A DNA stretch of 64,000 bases from Mediterraneibacter glycyrrhizinilyticus (GTDB taxonomy: Bacteria; Bacillota; Clostridia; Lachnospirales; Lachnospiraceae), in the NCBI RefSeq assembly GCF_016902345.1, contig NZ_JACJLR010000015.1, positions 1 to 64,000 of the forward strand, in the 5' to 3' direction. Below, piece by piece: positions 62,401 through 64,000 of the stretch; position 1 is the stretch's first letter; every line of letters begins with the position of its first letter. The position numbers and the translations under genes are program-made. The notes beneath the pieces are model-generated. The model was not told the origin of the DNA. It saw only the letters and a list, made by a program, of their open reading frames with translations, and did no database searches.

Positions 62401-62604
62401 AATATCGTATATTTTCCCAGCAGTGATCACCTTGCCATATGGGATTTTTTTCATTACTTTGTCATAATAGATCGGCGGGGCAAAGTACATTTTACTTCCA
62501 CCATATTTCTCAATACTTTTCTGGTCTGTGATAGTCTGAAATTTTGGCATATCCTTATTATCGTGCAGCATAGCATTAAAATCCTTTTTATCTTCATTTG
62601 CCAT
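62395..62604 (-). pseudogene. truncated MGMT-family-like gene
   Basis: 69 aa from the ATG at 62604 behind GGGAGGTGG. KDFNAMLHDNKDMPKFQTIT and KMYFAPPIYYDKVMKKIPYGKV resemble the N-terminal part of small MGMT-like (6-O-methylguanine transferase-like) proteins of Clostridia, which are about 170 aa. The frame stops after GKIYDIM, before the catalytic region, at the junction with the remnant to its left. Confidence 0.55.
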
Positions 62605-62755
62605 TTTTGCCACCTCCCACTTTAAGGATAATCTGTTTATCAGCCCTATGCAATGAGACTGTTTAGAAAATCCTGACATATTCTGTAAATAATCCTCTTA
62701 CTTCCTCAACTTGATCATAAGCAGATACTATCCCCGTAAATCCTCTATTTCCAGC

Positions 62756-63160
62756 CTATTTCCAAACGACAGTACATTTTCCGGTTGCATTAGAAAAATT
62801 AAAGATCAAGCGATATGTGTTCTTCTTATCTATCTTAATTTTAATTTGGGAATCTGATGTAGAACAAGATATTATTTCTTGCTTCTGCTTATCCAAAAAT
62901 TTCACTGTAACGACTCCCTCTGTCACTTCGGAATGATATGTAAAAACATACTCTCTTGACTCTTTAAAACGGATAATACGGCTTACCTTTCCCTTACACC
63001 CCTCAAAATTAAGAGAAACAGATCCGTCACGCTTAATATAGCCAATGAAAAAATCTGCAATTTTCATATTGAATAATAAAAATCCGTTAATATAAAGCAT
63101 ATATAAAAACAGACATACAAAAAGAGCCATGATTATTTGCACTATAAAAGTTTCGCTCAT
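62756..63160 (-). CDS. small membrane protein of unknown function
   Basis: 134 aa from the ATG at 63160 behind AGGAGAG; an ATG at 63193 overlaps the preceding stop as ATGA but lacks a ribosome site. One transmembrane segment (about 7-27), then a beta-rich cytoplasmic or exported domain with many Lys and Ile residues. Not recognised. Its place after an immunity-like gene suggests a toxin-immunity neighbourhood. Confidence 0.6.
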   Translation of the reverse strand: MSETFIVQIIMALFVCLFLYMLYINGFLLFNMKIADFFIGYIKRDGSVSLNFEGCKGKVSRIIRFKESREYVFTYHSEVTEGVVTVKFLDKQKQEIISCSTSDSQIKIKIDKKNTYRLIFNFSNATGKCTVVWK

Positions 63161-63189
63161 TTCCTCTATCTCTCCTAAATTAGGTTTTG

Positions 63190-63495
63190 TCATATATGGG
63201 GAAAAGAATTTATCCAGTCATCTAAGCCACAGCCCTCAATACTACATATAACTACACTATTCCACCGCTCTTGAAGAGATTTTCCATCAAATATCGGTGC
63301 TTCTACTAATTCTTTTGCACTTTCAAATTCACACCCGTCTTCAATATCACAATATCCCACCCAATAAGGCTTTTCATATTGCGGGAGATACCCCAAATAA
63401 TGTTCATTCTCATCTGGATCATCGGCAAAATAAAAGCAAGTCTCATCAATGTTTATCCCTGCCTCTAACTGTCTAAAGAAAAAATCCCATTCCAT
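63190..63495 (-). CDS. immunity-like small protein
   Basis: 101 aa, acidic and aromatic-rich. The QYEKPYWVGYCDIEDGCEF and SLQERWNSVVICSIEG stretches resemble small immunity proteins that stand after polymorphic toxin genes. The family is not certain. ATG at 63495 follows GAGG. Confidence 0.55.
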   Translation of the reverse strand: MEWDFFFRQLEAGINIDETCFYFADDPDENEHYLGYLPQYEKPYWVGYCDIEDGCEFESAKELVEAPIFDGKSLQERWNSVVICSIEGCGLDDWINSFPHI

Positions 63496-63556
63496 AAATG
63501 ACCTCCTCTATCTTATGGAACTACAAATTTCAATTTGTAATTTTTTTAATGTTATC

Positions 63557-63907
63557 TCACAAGATAAATTCTTTCTTTAATTTCTTATATGAAGGTTTAC
63601 TGGAAAAGAAATTCCGTCTGCGTTCAATCATATCACATACCATTTTATATGTTGCTTCTTCGGATTCCAGTTTAGGGCAAAGATGTTGAATACAATGATT
63701 GTAGAATTCTTCACGCCATTCGATATGCAGATCTCCTACATAAAAGGAATCTTTAAGTATCTGGAGAAAACGGTCAAAGTATTCTTTCCCCTCTTCAAAA
63801 TCTCTTTTCAGAAAGCAGAGCATAGCCACTTCATATACTTCCCAGAACACCCTGTTTCCCGGTATGCCATTTAACTGACTTTCCATTTGTTCTTTTGCAT
63901 AACCCAT
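63557..63907 (-). CDS. helical small protein, possible immunity protein
   Basis: 116 aa from the ATG at 63907 (a TTG at 63922 would add five residues). Helical with many charged residues and aromatic stretches such as REEFYNHCIQHLCPKL and ERRRNFFSS. It begins two bases after, or overlaps, the stop of the gene to its right, so it is coupled to it, as immunity genes are to toxin genes. No family recognised. Confidence 0.5.
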   Translation of the reverse strand: MGYAKEQMESQLNGIPGNRVFWEVYEVAMLCFLKRDFEEGKEYFDRFLQILKDSFYVGDLHIEWREEFYNHCIQHLCPKLESEEATYKMVCDMIERRRNFFSSKPSYKKLKKEFIL

Positions 63908-63908
63908 A

Positions 63909-64000
63909 TTACGGATATCCAATATTAAACGCCAGCGTTTCGTTTAAACCTTCACTGGCTTCCCATAAGAAACTGATTCCAACATTCAGATATGAACCTC
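63909..64000 (-). CDS. C-terminal end of a gene cut by the window edge
   Basis: The minus strand is open from the edge to a TAA at 63911-63909; the last 29 codons read ...SYLNVGISFLWEASEG to FNIGYP. Directly followed by the small gene at 63557-63907. It could be the tail of a polymorphic toxin, but nothing here proves it. Confidence 0.45.
   Translation of the reverse strand, partial: GSYLNVGISFLWEASEGLNETLAFNIGYP

Noticed and set aside
1-64000. CRISPR array, tRNA, rRNA, intact transposase or prophage genes
   Set aside because: Looked for on both strands; nothing with the required repeats, cloverleaf or protein motifs was found.

Overview
The window looks like a chromosomal segment of a spore-forming (or spore-descended) Firmicute of the Lachnospiraceae type. 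Evidence: the radC-mreBCD-mrdA-minCDE-rodA block, the yqfC-yqfD-phoH-ybeY block, sepF/ylmH/lspA, the sporulation-type genes yqfD, yqfC and a BofC-like gene, DUF4250 and DUF378 proteins, and strong Shine-Dalgarno sites of AGGAGG type. Nearly every gene lies on the minus strand; the only convincing plus-strand gene is a 67-aa DUF378 protein at 5956-6159. I therefore read the layout from right to left (transcription order). No rRNA, tRNA, CRISPR array or intact insertion sequence was seen.

Regions, right to left. 64000-61200: AT-rich accessory edge with immunity-like small genes of polymorphic-toxin type, a truncated MGMT-like gene joined to the frameshifted remains of another gene, and a regulator that seems to have lost its C-terminal LuxR domain. 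61100-52000: MATE pump, glycosyltransferase, a DUF975/CmpB fusion, a phosphoesterase, purC, a zinc alcohol dehydrogenase, a 58-aa membrane protein, a DinB-like protein and a nitrilase-family amidase. 51973-51661: a self-contained small transcription unit (promoter, strong ribosome site, small hydrophobic frame broken by one base, terminator), the best candidate here for something undescribed. 51628-40500: tandem RNHCP proteins, HD hydrolase, ferredoxin-type aldo/keto reductase, MarR/MATE pair with a clear operator, HAD, FNT channel, VanZ-like, Nim-like and MerR proteins, pyrimidine nucleoside phosphorylase.

40500-35300: sporulation and RNA-maturation genes yqfC-yqfD-phoH-ybeY, a SpoVB-type flippase and a BofC-like protein, with sigma-E-like and sigma-G-like promoters visible. 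35200-27800: DUF896, 5-formyl-THF cyclo-ligase, DUF4250, miaB, then a Bce-type two-component system and ABC transporter with a candidate response-regulator box between kinase and transporter genes. 27200-16900: mutS-mutL-miaA-aluminium-resistance-type lyase and two FAD proteins from one promoter upstream of mutS. 16860-16630: two copies of a 110-bp extragenic repeat.

16503-6206: one long morphogenesis operon, radC-mreB-mreC-mreD-mrdA-minC-minD-minE-rodA-mgsA-dac, setting cell shape, division-site placement and wall synthesis, closed by a bidirectional terminator. 5840-125: HlyD-like protein, YggS, SepF, YlmH, LspA, RluD-type synthase and a cytidylate-kinase-like protein with its own promoter.

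All functional calls come from reading motifs and family resemblance by eye. Coordinates of starts were adjusted where a ribosome-binding site decided between codons.
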